Shown here: positions 62,378 through 64,000 of the stretch, piece after piece | Position numbering within the stretch: the stretch's first letter is position 1 | Layout: the number at the start of each line of letters is the position of its first letter | Position numbers and translations under genes: made by a program | Assembly: GCA_002482845.1 (NCBI GenBank) | Contig: DLGT01000108.1 | Coordinates: 1-64,000 of the forward strand | DNA length: 64,000 nt | From: Saprospiraceae bacterium UBA7687 | GTDB lineage: Bacteria > Bacteroidota > Bacteroidia > Chitinophagales > Saprospiraceae | Direction of reading: 5' to 3' | Notes under the pieces: model-generated | Databases searched by the model: none | Told to the model about the DNA's origin: nothing | The model's input: only the letters and a program-made list of their open reading frames with translations

Positions 62378-62446
62378 ACTTTGAATTTGCAGTGATATCT
62401 ACTTTGAATTTGAAGAAAACTCCACTTTGAATTTATAGAAGACAAA
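62378..62446. repeat. Three 23-bp direct repeats
   Basis: ACTTTGAATTT occurs at 62378, 62401 and 62424, exactly 23 bp apart, with little conservation between the cores. It lies between the ATPase stub (minus strand) and the SDR gene (plus strand) and looks like a set of regularly phased protein-binding sites or a decayed minisatellite. Confidence 0.7.
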
Positions 62447-62509
62447 AGTACATTAATAAAATCTTAGAAAACCATTCTACAGGTAGACTGTTAGTTGCAA
62501 AAAATAAAA

Positions 62510-63217
62510 ATGAGCCATAAAAATTTCGTAATAATAGGTGGTAGTAAAGGTATAGGCCATGCCATCGTCCAACGATTAACCCAACTAAACCATAGAGTTA
62601 TAGTCATCTCAAGGTCTTTAGATCAATTGGAATCAAACCCTCTAATAGAGTACATCCAAAAAGATATCACCAAAGATGAGCTATCTCCTAGCGAGTTACC
62701 GGATGTCATAGATGGCCTGATCTATTGTCCAGGAAGTATTGTTTTGAAGCCTTTCAAATCTTTGAGCGAAGAGCAATTTAGTGAAGATTTTGCTATCAAT
62801 TGTTTAGGAGCAGTAAAAAGTATAAAAGCTTCGCTCAATGGACTTAAAAAATCTGAATCTCATCCAAGTATAGTTTTATTTAGTACAGTTGCGGTATCTC
62901 AAGGTATGCCATTTCACGCATCAATAGCAGCTGCAAAAGGTGCTGTAGAAGGTCTCACAAAATCATTAGCGGCAGAGTTTGGACCGACTATCAGAGTCAA
63001 TTGTATCGCACCATCATTGACAGACACTCCTCTTGCTTCCAAGATACTTTCTTCACCAGAAAAAATCCAAGCTGCCGAACAAAAACATCCACTAAAATCG
63101 ATCGGAAATGCAGATGATCTTGCAGGGATGGCTGTTTTCTTACTTTCTCAGGATGCTAAGTGGATTTCGGGTCAAATATTACATGTGGATGGTGGGATGT
63201 CTACTTTAAGAAGTTAA
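62510..63217 (+). CDS. SDR family protein lacking the catalytic Tyr
   Basis: A 235-aa Rossmann-fold short-chain dehydrogenase. Cofactor motif IIGGSKGIGHAIV at the N terminus, NCLGA, the Ser region VLFSTVAVSQG, then HASIAAAKGAVEGLTKSLAAE and NCIAPSLTDTPLA; the C terminus has WISGQILHVDGGM. In the usual YxxxK motif the Tyr position is Ile (IAAAK), while Lys is kept, so classical proton transfer should be impaired. ATG at 62510 is used; the TTG 15 nt upstream is weaker. It overlaps the DUF429 gene by one base. Confidence 0.9.
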   Translation: MSHKNFVIIGGSKGIGHAIVQRLTQLNHRVIVISRSLDQLESNPLIEYIQKDITKDELSPSELPDVIDGLIYCPGSIVLKPFKSLSEEQFSEDFAINCLGAVKSIKASLNGLKKSESHPSIVLFSTVAVSQGMPFHASIAAAKGAVEGLTKSLAAEFGPTIRVNCIAPSLTDTPLASKILSSPEKIQAAEQKHPLKSIGNADDLAGMAVFLLSQDAKWISGQILHVDGGMSTLRS

Positions 63218-63804
63218 TGATATCATCCAATATAGCAGGCGTAGATTTTGGTTCTAAGTTGGCTGGGACTACCGTATTGACATTTCTAGAAAATGGTTTT
63301 CTAAAGTCGCTCCAAGTTGACAAAGGGGTAGACGCGGATAATTGGTTGATGAATTTGGTTGTCCAATTTGGCTTTACACATGTCTTTATCGATGCTCCAC
63401 TTTCTTTGCCTGGTGGCTACTTTGGTAATGGTGATGATTTTAGTTACAGAAAATCAGATAGAATATTGCGTGCCATGTCTCCCATGTTTCTAGGTGGATT
63501 GACAGCTAGAGCCATTAAACTGAAAACGGAATTATCTAAATTCGGGATTCAGGTAATCGAAGTTTATCCTAGTGGATTCATTAGAAATCACGATATTCTT
63601 AAAGGCTTTTATGACAAAAAAAACTTAACAACCATAGTCAAAATGTATGAAGAACTGAGTTCCATTCTATCAGCTAAAATAGCTGTAAAGCCTACAAATT
63701 ATCACCAATTAGATAGTATAATTTGTTGGGATATTGGTTGCCGTTATTTAAATGGAAATGCCAAATCAATTGGAGATGCTGATGAAGGGCTTATTTGGAT
63801 ATAG
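63217..63804 (+). CDS. DUF429 family protein
   Basis: A 195-aa predicted nuclease-like protein (RNase H-like fold). Typical features are the N-terminal strand NIAGVDFGSKLAGTTVL, the acidic FIDAPLSLPG, the Arg-rich RKSDRILRAMSPMFLGGL and the C-terminal HQLDSIICWDIGCRYL with YPSGFIR before it. The Asp residues at D10 (VDFG), D66-region (FIDAP) and D168-region (LDSI) could form a metal site. Start at the ATG overlapping the SDR stop (TAATG), so translation is coupled. Function in this family is not established. Confidence 0.8.
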   Translation: MISSNIAGVDFGSKLAGTTVLTFLENGFLKSLQVDKGVDADNWLMNLVVQFGFTHVFIDAPLSLPGGYFGNGDDFSYRKSDRILRAMSPMFLGGLTARAIKLKTELSKFGIQVIEVYPSGFIRNHDILKGFYDKKNLTTIVKMYEELSSILSAKIAVKPTNYHQLDSIICWDIGCRYLNGNAKSIGDADEGLIWI

Positions 63805-63816
63805 ATTTTTTGACAA

Positions 63817-64000
63817 TTAATTTTTTACTACTAAAAACGACTTTATAGTTTTATTTATCGTGAGATTCAGAATATATTCACCTGATTTACAAGCAGAAAT
63901 ATCTAAACTTTGAACATTTTTATTGGACATCATCATTTTACCATCAGTAGAAAATAACTCTGCCATTTCAGCAAAAGGAAAATATACCACACTGTCAGTG
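63817..64000 (-). CDS. 3' end of a T9SS type A substrate gene (partial)
   Basis: The window ends inside this minus-strand gene; 60 codons plus the TAA are present. The sequence has FPFAEMAELFSTDGKMMM, SLDISACKSGEYILNL and KSFLVVKN, the second half of a type A sorting domain. It converges with the DUF429 gene, 12 bp apart. Confidence 0.7.
   Translation of the reverse strand, partial: TDSVVYFPFAEMAELFSTDGKMMMSNKNVQSLDISACKSGEYILNLTINKTIKSFLVVKN

Noticed and set aside
1..64000. tRNA, rRNA or tmRNA genes
   Set aside because: I looked for T-loop-like GGTTCRA segments and conserved rRNA stretches while reading and found none; a covariance-model scan would be decisive.

Overview
The window is a chromosomal stretch of a Bacteroidota bacterium, most likely a member of the Saprospiraceae or a close relative (lineage is inference). 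The evidence is low G+C, absence of Shine-Dalgarno sequences, repeated TAnnTTTG promoter boxes of the Bacteroidetes type, four genes ending in type IX secretion (T9SS) sorting domains plus a fifth cut off by the window end, LytTR/LytS regulators and a dciA-recF pair. I saw no rRNA, tRNA, CRISPR array or intact transposase.

Layout. 1-3.2 kb: dciA-like gene and recF, then arsS with a CxxC peroxidase-like partner (arsenosugar type), all on the minus strand. 3.2-6.5 kb: accessory segment with two degenerate short-repeat arrays and three same-strand orphan genes separated by attC-like inverted repeats; one gene has an in-frame amber codon. 7-15.6 kb: two secreted proteins, then a signalling cluster of a TPR histidine kinase, two membrane proteins, a receiver-LytS kinase fusion, a LytTR response regulator and two small orphans. 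15.9-19.2 kb: glycerate kinase, a lipoprotein and a 1.2 kb graveyard with a Y1-transposase remnant and a 41-bp tandem array. 19.2-29.5 kb: two large secreted T9SS proteins (910 and 2049 aa). 29.8-33.6 kb: Tat-type pirin, divergent from a GMC oxidoreductase and its gluconate-dehydrogenase-like small subunit. 33.6-36.8 kb: an rtcB-prfH-TPR operon (RNA and ribosome repair) whose TPR gene is split by a 159-bp MITE-like element; a second copy lies at 41.5 kb. Upstream of rtcB is a compact unit of promoter, 24-codon ORF and terminator. 36.9-47.6 kb: acyl-CoA dehydrogenase, S41 protease, Na/Pi transporter, FAD oxidoreductase, DoxX, a MopE-repeat T9SS protein, GH3 and bacilliredoxin. 47.7-55.1 kb: a 2480-aa surface protein with 18 SdrD-B-like modules. 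55.5-64 kb: DUF779/aldehyde dehydrogenase divergent from an AraC regulator, an ATP-dependent RNA ligase, a glycosyltransferase, anmK, an AAA ATPase stub, an SDR, a DUF429 protein and the 3' end of another T9SS gene.

The most unusual material is (i) the rtcB-prfH-TPR operon with its upstream micro-ORF unit and MITE insertion, (ii) the cassette-like segment at 3.7-6.5 kb, and (iii) several families of short structured intergenic repeats. Many apparent starts are TTG or GTG; where a nearby ATG fits a signal peptide or the family start better, I used the ATG.
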